Shown here one piece after another: positions 8,101 to 15,224 of a stretch of DNA of 25,770 nucleotides (position 1 is the first letter of the stretch; each line of letters begins with the position of its first letter). Made by a program: the position numbers and the translations under genes. Source of the stretch: Euryarchaeota archaeon UBA59 (lineage in GTDB: Archaea > Thermoplasmatota > Poseidoniia > Poseidoniales > Thalassarchaeaceae); NCBI GenBank assembly GCA_002505495.1, contig DAVI01000066.1:1-25770 (forward strand), written 5' to 3'. Under the pieces are notes generated by a model, which saw only the letters and a list, made by a program, of their open reading frames with translations, made no database searches and was not told where the DNA came from.

Positions 8101-9500
8101 TCAACGAGATGCTCGGCGAATTCTCGACCTCACTGACCGGTGATGGGAGCGGTTCGGACTCCTTCTCCGCGGGATTGACACTGAACGCTGACCAACCATT
8201 TTCGGTGACCGCAGATATTAGGCAGGGGAGCATGGAACTTCCCGAGCCGCAGTGGGTGCATGGCCTCTCGATGTCAGCAGACCAATATGAAAACCGAACC
8301 GCTTTGCACATCAGAACGTGGCTCCCCAACTTGCCACCAGTGGCGAGTGTCTTCGTCGAGTACACCAACTTGACAATCACCGAGAAATACCATGTCGAAG
8401 TCGATTTGGAAGGCTGGTTACCTCAGCGAAGCGAACTCATCATCGATGTACAGGGCTTCTATGGCCAAGATTTCCAAATGACCATGCTCGGCTTCGTGCC
8501 GGGTCAAAACACGACACTACACATGGATGCTGATATGGAAAGAATCGGAGGCCAGGTGATTCCGGAGATCATGCTGACAGCACGCTATGAGATGTCACAC
8601 CGACTCGACGCGGTACACGCGATGCTGCTCGATAGGGAGGGTGCGAGCCGCTCAGAGGTGCTCGTCACAGATGTGCCACGCGAAATTGATTTGAACGCCG
8701 CTCTAGGACAGCGAGTCCATCTCTCGATGAGCGTTCCGGATAACGAACAGGTACACGGCAGGAGCGTCGAATCTCTGATGATGCAACAGCAGATTTTCGC
8801 CGCAGACAGATGGTGGCCACTGACAGTCTTCATCCGAGAAGTACCCGGAACCATGACTCTTGACGTTGAGCCGTCCACCACTTTCGACATCACCTCGCCA
8901 ACCAGCTTCCAAGGGATGCCAACCCTCGACTACTCCTCCTCTCAAGATGGAATGGACCTCTTCATCTCCGCCTCTGGCCGAGCCATCAACTCAAAGGCCG
9001 ACGTGCTACTTCTTGCTCAAGACATGGCTTCACACGCCTCCATAGTGCCCACCGATTCGATGGGTATCAGCATCTCATCATCTGGTGATGGATTGGGGCG
9101 TCTCTACTTGAGGCAGACCGACATGCCGGCGATGCCGGGTGTCTGGGTGCGGCAAATAGAGGCGATTGGTGAGAATCTGAAGAGTGCGACGATTGAGACG
9201 CACTACATCGCGGGGACCTATCCAATCGTCGTGATCTCAGATGTACGTGGCGGCAAGATTGCGGCGACCGGTCGCATCCAAGTTGATGCGTTTGGCTTCA
9301 CGCTCGACGCCCGTGCCGTCTTCATCGATGCGCAGACCACCAGTTTCATTCCGTCTGCGTCAACGCTTGGAGTCAATGGGTTGGCCAGTGACCTATCCCT
9401 GCTAAACGCGCTCCCCGGATTTGACAGTTCTTCCACTCACTATCTGTTCGCCGAGCCGTTGTCGACGATAGTCCTGACATTGATTGCAACTGCAACCTGA
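5166..9500 (+). CDS. Giant exported protein, no recognised domain
   Basis: About 1444 residues from GTG 5166, or 1465 from ATG 5103. I prefer GTG 5166 because AGGAGGA precedes it by 4 nt, no Shine-Dalgarno precedes 5103, and the signal peptide then has normal proportions: a short basic start, a hydrophobic core (about 15-31) and a likely cleavage after TASA (residue 36). The mature part is rich in Ser, Thr, Gly, Asp and alternating hydrophobics, with many N-x-S/T sites. This suggests extended beta-sheet structure. I recognise no catalytic motif and no family. There is no clear C-terminal membrane anchor, only a mildly hydrophobic end (PLSTIVLTLIATAT). The next gene starts 9 nt later and encodes a single-span membrane protein, which could anchor it. 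A cell-surface role is likely; enzymatic function is unknown. Confidence 0.8.
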   Translation: MRVLVAGPRSQGPRLSVFIALILLLPLFTPIGTASAELQIQAEDFGIMLELDDVLNERSERIGDLAVVNAANNALDGIRMEVRESDSEDPMARVQESLSNMQLVQTAPPPVVHPVPYDMLLDPENHPDEWANNIWGTLLTADNFVIWTHFKTRTGETYDHYEEVDFAESALFLGGLLGLLTGSDPLLHEISIDNDTTAEIEVGLTVDTSESDGWGVEGNPPTTLWVEPTIEFTVRALDPSATVWNHIEFLEVTMMKQFAYSLNPLGQGESYVWVIDSRFTMVPEDFSLEVGLERFWFDIAEATTSFLLSIAGIITGGDESGVVVSAVAAPYAIHVDNVGQPDCPDWYDPATQHDLPTSQHPCTVGVGFGYIHYGIPQNAGDRPVEEIAYIDLGIHPVEGAVILPQVIDLVLRNDNVLTTSFGVTGEGGLDTVEYYADERADLHLHFHENRANQSEGPGEPFGNITDSLGWLRGMPSGTLSQQNIQRIFRMVGSEGSPELPGQMPERLSLILAIKNFSRDTTPNVNDPTLPVNPAEPPNSLVVFVSTESVVEIEYTSWFMRSGAPEDHRRLRIRAENLPTALVLYGTFQLGGGDDVADGLGNQQSDPLSALLDATILNLVDVFIDVGNIVNSIPEAIVNVVGGDGDGTGTGGELHLELFDTIQASRIPVALGMAKIELGSSPHPTTNGSHLMMARDVDLGLVEGRQGQVEPLVPVAVSIEHSGLKAIHIVDGAGGDQQVSFSSTGGDPLRLLYIEHENNSTEPISFQSIYISEQPAELDLLISGDDVSWVSDRPIGEILYAGSNGTQQQVVLIEQFPQNFTMDIGERVSWRGEQPFNSITVQSGNASSPRTMDGNHFLFWQDVNSSEASLSARLTGISEVEWSPPVLEGADGRDGMSTVRISGVGGEDFALVLRDDTAWEDPTLGVNGDVLISPLPGELELALPSSDGPSRFTLPALSTENGLAGIGFFLAGFSDLGRSVNEMLGEFSTSLTGDGSGSDSFSAGLTLNADQPFSVTADIRQGSMELPEPQWVHGLSMSADQYENRTALHIRTWLPNLPPVASVFVEYTNLTITEKYHVEVDLEGWLPQRSELIIDVQGFYGQDFQMTMLGFVPGQNTTLHMDADMERIGGQVIPEIMLTARYEMSHRLDAVHAMLLDREGASRSEVLVTDVPREIDLNAALGQRVHLSMSVPDNEQVHGRSVESLMMQQQIFAADRWWPLTVFIREVPGTMTLDVEPSTTFDITSPTSFQGMPTLDYSSSQDGMDLFISASGRAINSKADVLLLAQDMASHASIVPTDSMGISISSSGDGLGRLYLRQTDMPAMPGVWVRQIEAIGENLKSATIETHYIAGTYPIVVISDVRGGKIAATGRIQVDAFGFTLDARAVFIDAQTTSFIPSASTLGVNGLASDLSLLNALPGFDSSSTHYLFAEPLSTIVLTLIATAT

Positions 9501-9509
9501 GGTGATGAG

Positions 9510-10187
9510 ATGAGTGATGATGATCCCGAAGGCGCATTCAATCTAGTCGGCTCGGCCGACGACCCCCAGCTTGAGCCGGCTGATTTGGAACTCGAAGAGG
9601 AGCAGGTCGAGGACGAGGAGGATGAGCGGGTCGAAGTCGGGGGCAGGGAGTTTGCCAAGGAGGAGGTCGAACTTGCGCACGAGGCCCTCGAGAAGGTGAA
9701 GGAGGTCGGTGTGCGGGTTCGGCGGGTTGTCAATTCGCTGAACGTGGTCGTCGCATCAATAATCATGGCCTTCTTGATTTTCAGCACATTTGCAATCGTC
9801 TTCTGGGCGATTCCCCGCGATGCGGTCGACGTCGATGTGGTCTACATGCAGTCTGGCCCCGGTCACGTCGTGCTGGTCGAGTTGCACAACTATGGAACCA
9901 AGCCGATTTCTGATGTGACAGTTACCCTGACCTTCACCGATTTGGATGGTGAGGTGCTGAATTCCACTCAATTCTACCGAAACGAGATTCCCGCCCACAC
10001 CTCGATTGCCGGGGATGATCTAGAATTGATTGTCAGCGGGGTGACGGTGTGGGCTGAGTACGATATCACAGTGGAACTGGAGTATTCGTATTACGGCGGC
10101 TCAGACCTTTCAGAGGAGTGGACACATCGGGTGGGAGATTGGACCAGCGAAGCGTTCACCGACAAAGCCGACCGACATTGGTTGTGA
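9510..10187 (+). CDS. Single-span membrane protein with acidic cytoplasmic N-terminus
   Basis: 225 residues. Residues 1-45 are very acidic (runs such as LELEEEQVEDEEDER). Residues 46-72 are charged and helical and could form a coiled coil. One membrane span covers about 77-101. Residues 105-225 form a beta-rich domain (DVVYMQSGPGHVVLVELHNYG, then VTVTLTF and YDITVELEYSY strands) resembling Ig-like FxLYD or CARDB folds. With no signal peptide, the acidic N-terminus is probably inside and the beta domain outside. The start ATG 9510 has GAGGTGATGAG directly upstream and lies 9 nt after the stop of the giant exported protein, so the two are probably co-transcribed and may work as a pair. I do not recognise a named family. 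Confidence 0.8.
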   Translation: MSDDDPEGAFNLVGSADDPQLEPADLELEEEQVEDEEDERVEVGGREFAKEEVELAHEALEKVKEVGVRVRRVVNSLNVVVASIIMAFLIFSTFAIVFWAIPRDAVDVDVVYMQSGPGHVVLVELHNYGTKPISDVTVTLTFTDLDGEVLNSTQFYRNEIPAHTSIAGDDLELIVSGVTVWAEYDITVELEYSYYGGSDLSEEWTHRVGDWTSEAFTDKADRHWL

Positions 10188-10217
10188 CTCCGGGCGTCGT
10201 GGCGGACGGTGGAAATT

Positions 10218-10237
10218 GATTGAATGAGATTTCAATC
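10218..10237 (+). terminator. Hairpin after the single-span protein gene
   Basis: Stem gattgaa (10218-10224) pairs with ttcaatc (10231-10237), with loop tgagat. It begins 31 nt after the preceding stop and has no T tract behind it. It may mark the end of the upstream transcript. It is the first of three inverted repeats in the 167-bp gap 10188-10354, which has no gene that I can see. Confidence 0.3.
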
Positions 10238-10273
10238 CCATCGGTTGAGAAGGTGAGATGAATTGAATTCGTA

Positions 10274-10292
10274 AGGAACTCAGTGAGTTCCT
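10274..10292. promoter_or_regulatory. Perfect 19-bp dyad, candidate operator
   Basis: Half-site aggaactca (10274-10282), central g, half-site tgagttcct (10284-10292): nine matching bases on each side. It lies 20-30 bp upstream of a possible TATA-like string (acttagata, about 10312-10320, preceded by the BRE-like cga at 10309-10311). That position suits an operator or activator site for the protease gene. As RNA it would give an 8-bp stem with an agt loop. Confidence 0.4.
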
Positions 10293-10321
10293 CCATGTAC
10301 TAATGACCCGAACTTAGATAG

Positions 10322-10336
10322 CGGCCCGTAGGGCCG
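10322..10336. promoter_or_regulatory. Triloop dyad cggccc-gta-gggccg before the protease gene
   Basis: Perfect 6-bp arms (10322-10327 and 10331-10336) around gta, 18 nt before the protease start codon. If the TATA-like string at about 10312-10320 is real, this dyad lies between TATA and the transcription start and could act as a DNA operator. If transcription begins farther upstream, it is a leader hairpin. Confidence 0.35.
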
Positions 10337-10354
10337 ACGTTAGTAGGGAAAGCC

Positions 10355-13300
10355 ATGCGAAACGCCTACTGCGCCCTGATTCTGCTCCTCATGCTATCGG
10401 CGCCGTGGTCCAGCATCGAAACAGCCGAAGAGGTCGGAGAACCTGCTCTGGTCGATGATTATCCTCAAATCGAATTCGTCAGAATCGAACCCGACCCGAA
10501 CAGCGTGCGAGGTTTGAGCACACCTGAGTTAACAGAGGGCGAGGAGCGAGTTCGCGAGAGCGTGGCGGAGACAAGAATCGGAGTTTTCGGCTTGGAGGGG
10601 TTGAGCCTCGAGCGCACGATTCCCGCCGAACTTTCGGTGCCCCGCTACGATGTCGTGATGGTCATCGTCGATGGTGAAATGGGACTTTGGGAGTCGCAAG
10701 TCAGAATTTCAGATTTGTCTGGAGTCACGATTCGGGCCCACATCCCGCCCTCTGGATTCCTCGTTCAGGGCGACTCAATCTCACTGTCTCATCTGCCGTT
10801 CGTTGAGGGTGTCTTGGCGGTCCATTTCGTGCCGGCAGCGCTGTTTGTCGCTGATGAACTGCTGGATGCGCCTCGTTCAGAAGAGGTCCTCGTCAGAATC
10901 CAAGGTTGGCGGGACCTCAGCAGTGGGATGCCGGTTGATTCCATAACAATCGGCCCACTCAAACATAATACGAGCAAATTGTCGATGGAACTCCTCGATG
11001 AGGAGGAGCGCATAGGTTCTGGCCGCTACGAAGGCTGGCTTTCGATGTCTGACCTCTCCGCGGTAGCCCTTGAGCCGGCGGTCTCATGGATTCGCCTTCC
11101 CCCCAACTTCGGGTTGCACAACAACAACGCGAGGAATCACATGTCTGTTGGCAATGTGGTGACCGCCTTTTCGACCACTCTCAACGGAAGTGGTGAAATC
11201 GTCGCTGTCGCCGATTCCGGCATCGACCAAGACCACGGCGACATGAACAATCGAATAGTGGCGGCGGTATCGGTTGTCAGTGGTGATTCATCCACAGAGG
11301 ACACTACCAGTGGACATGGCACTCATGTCTCTTGCACGGTCCTTGGAGACGGTAGCCGAGGTGGCTACGCAGGAGTTGCACCAGAGGCACAGTTGTATTT
11401 CCAAGCGATGGAACGGGACAGCGATGGAAAGTTCTACTCGCCGAGCATGAACTATCTTCTCAATGCCGCCTACAACAACGGAGCTCGCACACACACCAAT
11501 TCGTGGGGCGCCAAGCAAAATTTCGGTGAATACACAACCGACTCGGAAGATGTTGACGATCGAACCAACTACTACGACCAATACTGGTCCTACGAGGGGT
11601 TGACGGTCCTCTTTTCCGCTGGAAACGATGGCAATGGAGCCGGTACGGTGACACCTCCAGCCACCGCCAAGAACCAGATAGCAATCGGTAACCACTACAA
11701 TCGAGGCGGCTCGGCTCCAGACACCCTGGCTGACAGCAGCAGCCGCGGACCGACGGATGACGGGCGCCTCAAGCCGGATGTATCCGCACCGGGGACTTGG
11801 GTTCGCTCCTGCCGTTCGCAGGATGCGACCGATGTTTCTGGCGCAAGTTGGACAAGTCAGTGGTACCTCGAATACTCAGGCACTTCGATGGCCTCACCAA
11901 ACGCCGCTGGTGCCGCCGCTCTTATCCGCGAATACCTCACTGAAGTTGCGATGAGGCCTGAGCCTCAGGGTGCTCTGGTCAAGTCTCTGCTGATTCTCGG
12001 TGCCGAGGACATGGGGACGAGAAACATCCCCAACAACGACGAGGGGTGGGGGCGAGTCAATCTCGCCCGCTCACTGACAGTCATCGGGGACACCGGAATC
12101 TGGGTTGACGACAGGAATTACCTTCGCTCCGGCAACCAGCGAGACTACTCATTCAATCTGACGGATGGTTGGCAGCAGTTCAAGATAGTACTCAGTTGGT
12201 CAGATTATCGCGGTAACAGTTGGGCCTCGAAGCAACTCCAAAACGACCTCGACCTCGTGGTCACCTCGCCAAGTGGTGCCATCTATCTCGGCAATGACTT
12301 CCAGAGCGGTCGCTCGACGACCGGTGGTACTGCAGACGATGTGAACAACGTCGAGGTCGTACTCATCGACCAGGCAGAGAAGGGTGTTTGGAATGTGCGT
12401 GTGTCGGATGTATCGCATGGCGGACAGAGGTCTGAGCAGCCTTACGCGTTGGCGATTCGTGGGGCGGGAGTAGACGACCTTTCTCCCGACGCAGCATTCG
12501 TACCAAACTCCTTTGCTCTTTCAGACCCGATTCCACAGGTGGGCGAGGAGGTCATCTTCAATGTCCAAGTCACCAACATGGGCAGTCGCACGATGGAGGA
12601 TTTGGCAGTCCGTGCAACCGCTGAAGGCAATGTGCTGGGCACCCAAACCATCCACCTAGGACCCGGTGAGGTGCGTGGTCTGAACTGGCTATGGACCCCA
12701 TCAAGCGATGGTGACAACGACATAGTGATCCGGCTTGACCCGACAGACGCGTTCGAAGAGTTGGATGAGGCGAACAACATTCTCACCATAACCGTCGGAG
12801 TGACCGAACCGGGCGTTCGACTCTCAACTGATTCAATCGTCAAACATGTCGCCTCAGTCGACGACAACACGGTGCAGTGGAACCTGACTTTGAGAAACAC
12901 CGCCCTGCTACCCACGAATGCCAGCATCTCTGCGACCAAACCGGTTCGATTGAATGATGGAGTTCAGTTCAACAGTTGGTTCCAATCCTTCTCGCAGACC
13001 ACCTTTGAGATGAACGGTTCACAGTCCGTACAAGTCGGTTTGACGATGGTTCATCCCTCGCCACCAGAGCCCGGCATCTACCGTTTCACAGTGACGGGAA
13101 GGGATGTGGACAACGGAATCGACTACCCGATCATGATGACCCTCGATGTGCCGGTATTGCCCGGTCTCCGATTCACCAAGACCTTCACCGAACTATCGGT
13201 TTCGCCAATCGAAGAGACCTCTTTCGACATAACCCTCTGGAACGAAGGGAACGGCCCACAAGGGTGGGACCTGACACTAACCCCACCATCAGGATGGCAT

Positions 13301-15220
13301 CTCGGATTCGACTCCCTCGGCTCGACCCCCGGAAGCCCTTCCGCCTCCTCTGGCTATCTTCCCACCTCGGGCACAAGGGTGGTTTCTATTTCCATCAGTC
13401 CACCCTCCAACACCACGGTTGTCGCAGGTACTTCACTGGTCGGTGAATTGCACGCAGTATCACAGTTAGATGCTGATGTGGAGTGGACATTACCACTTGA
13501 GTTCGTAGTTGCGAATCATCGGGCTGGTTCCATCGTGATTGAATCGACATTCGGCGAGTTAAGGCCGGATAGCCAACTCAATTTGCGCTATGTCATAACC
13601 AATGATGGCAACTCGCCCATGTCGTTGACAGCGGCGGTCGAGTTGCCCGGCGGATGGAGTGTAACCAATCAATTGCCTCTCATGTCACTGGCGCCCAGTG
13701 AGTCGAAGAGTCTCGTCATCGGTTTGCAGGGGAACGGGATGGCGGCGAGTGGGCCAATGATGTTCAGCATGATTGAAAATGACGGATTCAGGCTCGACTG
13801 GCAGGGCTATCTAGAGGTCATTTCAATTCCAAAACCGCGCATCGAGTTCTCAGAGGTCATACTGCCGGATGGCTCTTCTGCGGACACTCCTCTGGGAGCA
13901 GGCGCTCATCCCGTCGGGTTGCCCGGCGTCCACCTCATCTGGTTCATCTCAAACGAGGGGACGATGCCCTTCACTCCATCGACATATCTTCAGTTGCCCG
14001 GTGGTGATTGGCTTGGGCTCTGTGACACGGTAGGCGAGATTGCTCCCGGTACGGGAACAGAAATTGATTGTCTCGTTGTTCTGCCGACGACGTCCAGTGC
14101 CGGGGCCCAACCACAGGTCACCATGCAGGTGACAGTCGAAGAGATGGTGATTTCAGATACAGTAAGCCTTCAGGTCGCCTCAACCAAACAGGTCTCGTGG
14201 AATGACCTCGTCCTTCCAGAGGAGTTCGTGGAGGGACGCACCGCGAACTTCTCGATCGGTCTGGAAAACAGCGGAAACACTCCGATGTCACATCGCCTTG
14301 AAGTGAGCGCCCCAGAAGGCTGGGAGGTGACGGCGACAAACCACCAGATGGTCGAGTTGCAGCCCGGTGAGGAGCGCACTCTGACCTTCGAGGTGACAGC
14401 AGACTCGCCCGGTCTGGGCACCATCACCCTCTGGCTGGCAGCGGCGGATGATGTCACAGGCTCCAGCCACGAATTCGAGTTGAATGCTACTGACGACCCC
14501 AACAGGGAGGTTTCGTCAGCTGGTGGGGGTCTACTCTGGGGTGGCACCCTGCTGCTCATTCTCATCCTGGGTGGTTTTGTTTTAGCAATCGTATCGACAA
14601 GAAAGGAGTCTTCGCCCTTTGTTTCCACACCACATGCGCCTAGCCTAGCGGTCTCTCCCTCACCCCTATCCGAGGACCTCCCACCCCCTCCGATTGGGAA
14701 TCTGGCTCCACTCATGGCAAACTCGCTGCCTTCCGCCCCAGTGTCAACTAAAGAGACGCTTCCGGCACCGCCGGTTGAAGCCGGAAAGTCAGAATCGGAT
14801 GGTGAGAAGTCTTCAGCCGCCGGATTCGGCTCATATCCGCTGCCTCCACCGCCTGCCGCCCAACCGACCAAGGCACCCCCTGCTGACGCCTTTTCAAGTG
14901 CCGTCGAAACGGTTGAGGAAGTACCCGAGGAAGTATCCGAGGAAGCGGTTGAGGAAGTGGTTGAGGAGGTACCCGAGGAAGCGGTTGAAGGTGCCGTCGG
15001 AGCAACCACAGAAGGCGACGAATCAGAGGAGGAAGCCGAAGAAGATCAGTCACGGCACAAGTGCTGGGTCTGTCTTGAGGGCCTATCGGAGGTCGGCTGG
15101 CAGGCATGCCCAAGCTGTGGCGCGCGCTATCATCTGAGTGGCTCTGGATGCGCCATAGATTCGTTGAAGGGATGCCGCAATTGCGAAGGGGCAATAGAAA
15201 ATTTCGTCAGGGTTGAGTGA
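10355..15220 (+). CDS. Membrane-anchored subtilisin-family (S8) protease with cytoplasmic RING/PHD-like zinc finger
   Basis: 1621 residues. A signal peptide (1-24) is followed by a propeptide-like region to about 250. The S8 catalytic domain (about 260-575) has an intact triad: D287 in VADSGID, H321 in SGHGTHVS and S511 in SGTSMASP, with N424 (SAGND) as the oxyanion residue. A pre-peptidase-C-like beta-sandwich (about 590-702), a CARDB domain (about 712-815) and several further Ig/NEW3-like repeats form a long stalk to about 1385. One membrane span (about 1390-1411) ends in STRKE. The cytoplasmic tail is Pro-rich, then an acidic tetrapeptide repeat, then a zinc finger: C1570-x2-C1573, C1585-x2-C1588, H1593, C1599, C1607-x2-C1610. 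Eight ligands in C4HC3 order suggest a binuclear cross-brace. Combining an outside protease with an inside zinc finger is unusual. The next gene overlaps or abuts its stop. Confidence 0.93.
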   Translation: MRNAYCALILLLMLSAPWSSIETAEEVGEPALVDDYPQIEFVRIEPDPNSVRGLSTPELTEGEERVRESVAETRIGVFGLEGLSLERTIPAELSVPRYDVVMVIVDGEMGLWESQVRISDLSGVTIRAHIPPSGFLVQGDSISLSHLPFVEGVLAVHFVPAALFVADELLDAPRSEEVLVRIQGWRDLSSGMPVDSITIGPLKHNTSKLSMELLDEEERIGSGRYEGWLSMSDLSAVALEPAVSWIRLPPNFGLHNNNARNHMSVGNVVTAFSTTLNGSGEIVAVADSGIDQDHGDMNNRIVAAVSVVSGDSSTEDTTSGHGTHVSCTVLGDGSRGGYAGVAPEAQLYFQAMERDSDGKFYSPSMNYLLNAAYNNGARTHTNSWGAKQNFGEYTTDSEDVDDRTNYYDQYWSYEGLTVLFSAGNDGNGAGTVTPPATAKNQIAIGNHYNRGGSAPDTLADSSSRGPTDDGRLKPDVSAPGTWVRSCRSQDATDVSGASWTSQWYLEYSGTSMASPNAAGAAALIREYLTEVAMRPEPQGALVKSLLILGAEDMGTRNIPNNDEGWGRVNLARSLTVIGDTGIWVDDRNYLRSGNQRDYSFNLTDGWQQFKIVLSWSDYRGNSWASKQLQNDLDLVVTSPSGAIYLGNDFQSGRSTTGGTADDVNNVEVVLIDQAEKGVWNVRVSDVSHGGQRSEQPYALAIRGAGVDDLSPDAAFVPNSFALSDPIPQVGEEVIFNVQVTNMGSRTMEDLAVRATAEGNVLGTQTIHLGPGEVRGLNWLWTPSSDGDNDIVIRLDPTDAFEELDEANNILTITVGVTEPGVRLSTDSIVKHVASVDDNTVQWNLTLRNTALLPTNASISATKPVRLNDGVQFNSWFQSFSQTTFEMNGSQSVQVGLTMVHPSPPEPGIYRFTVTGRDVDNGIDYPIMMTLDVPVLPGLRFTKTFTELSVSPIEETSFDITLWNEGNGPQGWDLTLTPPSGWHLGFDSLGSTPGSPSASSGYLPTSGTRVVSISISPPSNTTVVAGTSLVGELHAVSQLDADVEWTLPLEFVVANHRAGSIVIESTFGELRPDSQLNLRYVITNDGNSPMSLTAAVELPGGWSVTNQLPLMSLAPSESKSLVIGLQGNGMAASGPMMFSMIENDGFRLDWQGYLEVISIPKPRIEFSEVILPDGSSADTPLGAGAHPVGLPGVHLIWFISNEGTMPFTPSTYLQLPGGDWLGLCDTVGEIAPGTGTEIDCLVVLPTTSSAGAQPQVTMQVTVEEMVISDTVSLQVASTKQVSWNDLVLPEEFVEGRTANFSIGLENSGNTPMSHRLEVSAPEGWEVTATNHQMVELQPGEERTLTFEVTADSPGLGTITLWLAAADDVTGSSHEFELNATDDPNREVSSAGGGLLWGGTLLLILILGGFVLAIVSTRKESSPFVSTPHAPSLAVSPSPLSEDLPPPPIGNLAPLMANSLPSAPVSTKETLPAPPVEAGKSESDGEKSSAAGFGSYPLPPPPAAQPTKAPPADAFSSAVETVEEVPEEVSEEAVEEVVEEVPEEAVEGAVGATTEGDESEEEAEEDQSRHKCWVCLEGLSEVGWQACPSCGARYHLSGSGCAIDSLKGCRNCEGAIENFVRVE
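14912..14995 (+). repeat. Seven tandem 12-nt units encoding xEEV-type tetrapeptides
   Basis: Within the cytoplasmic tail of the S8 protease the reading frame repeats VEEV, PEEV, SEEA, VEEV, VEEV, PEEA and VEGA. These are seven consecutive four-codon units, each with a GAG-GAA-like core. Such a track probably expands and contracts by slippage and forms an acidic spacer between the membrane and the zinc finger. Confidence 0.75.
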
Positions 15221-15224
15221 TGAC

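Noticed and set aside
7580..8380. Minus-strand open frame of 266 codons inside the giant exported protein gene
   Set aside because: Shadow of the + strand frame: Ser/Pro-rich, no ribosome binding site, no recognisable motif.
14170..15009. Minus-strand open frame of 279 codons opposite the protease tail
   Set aside because: It is composed of Ser/Thr/Gly-rich low-complexity mirrored from the acidic and Pro-rich tail of the S8 protein. No start signal or family similarity.
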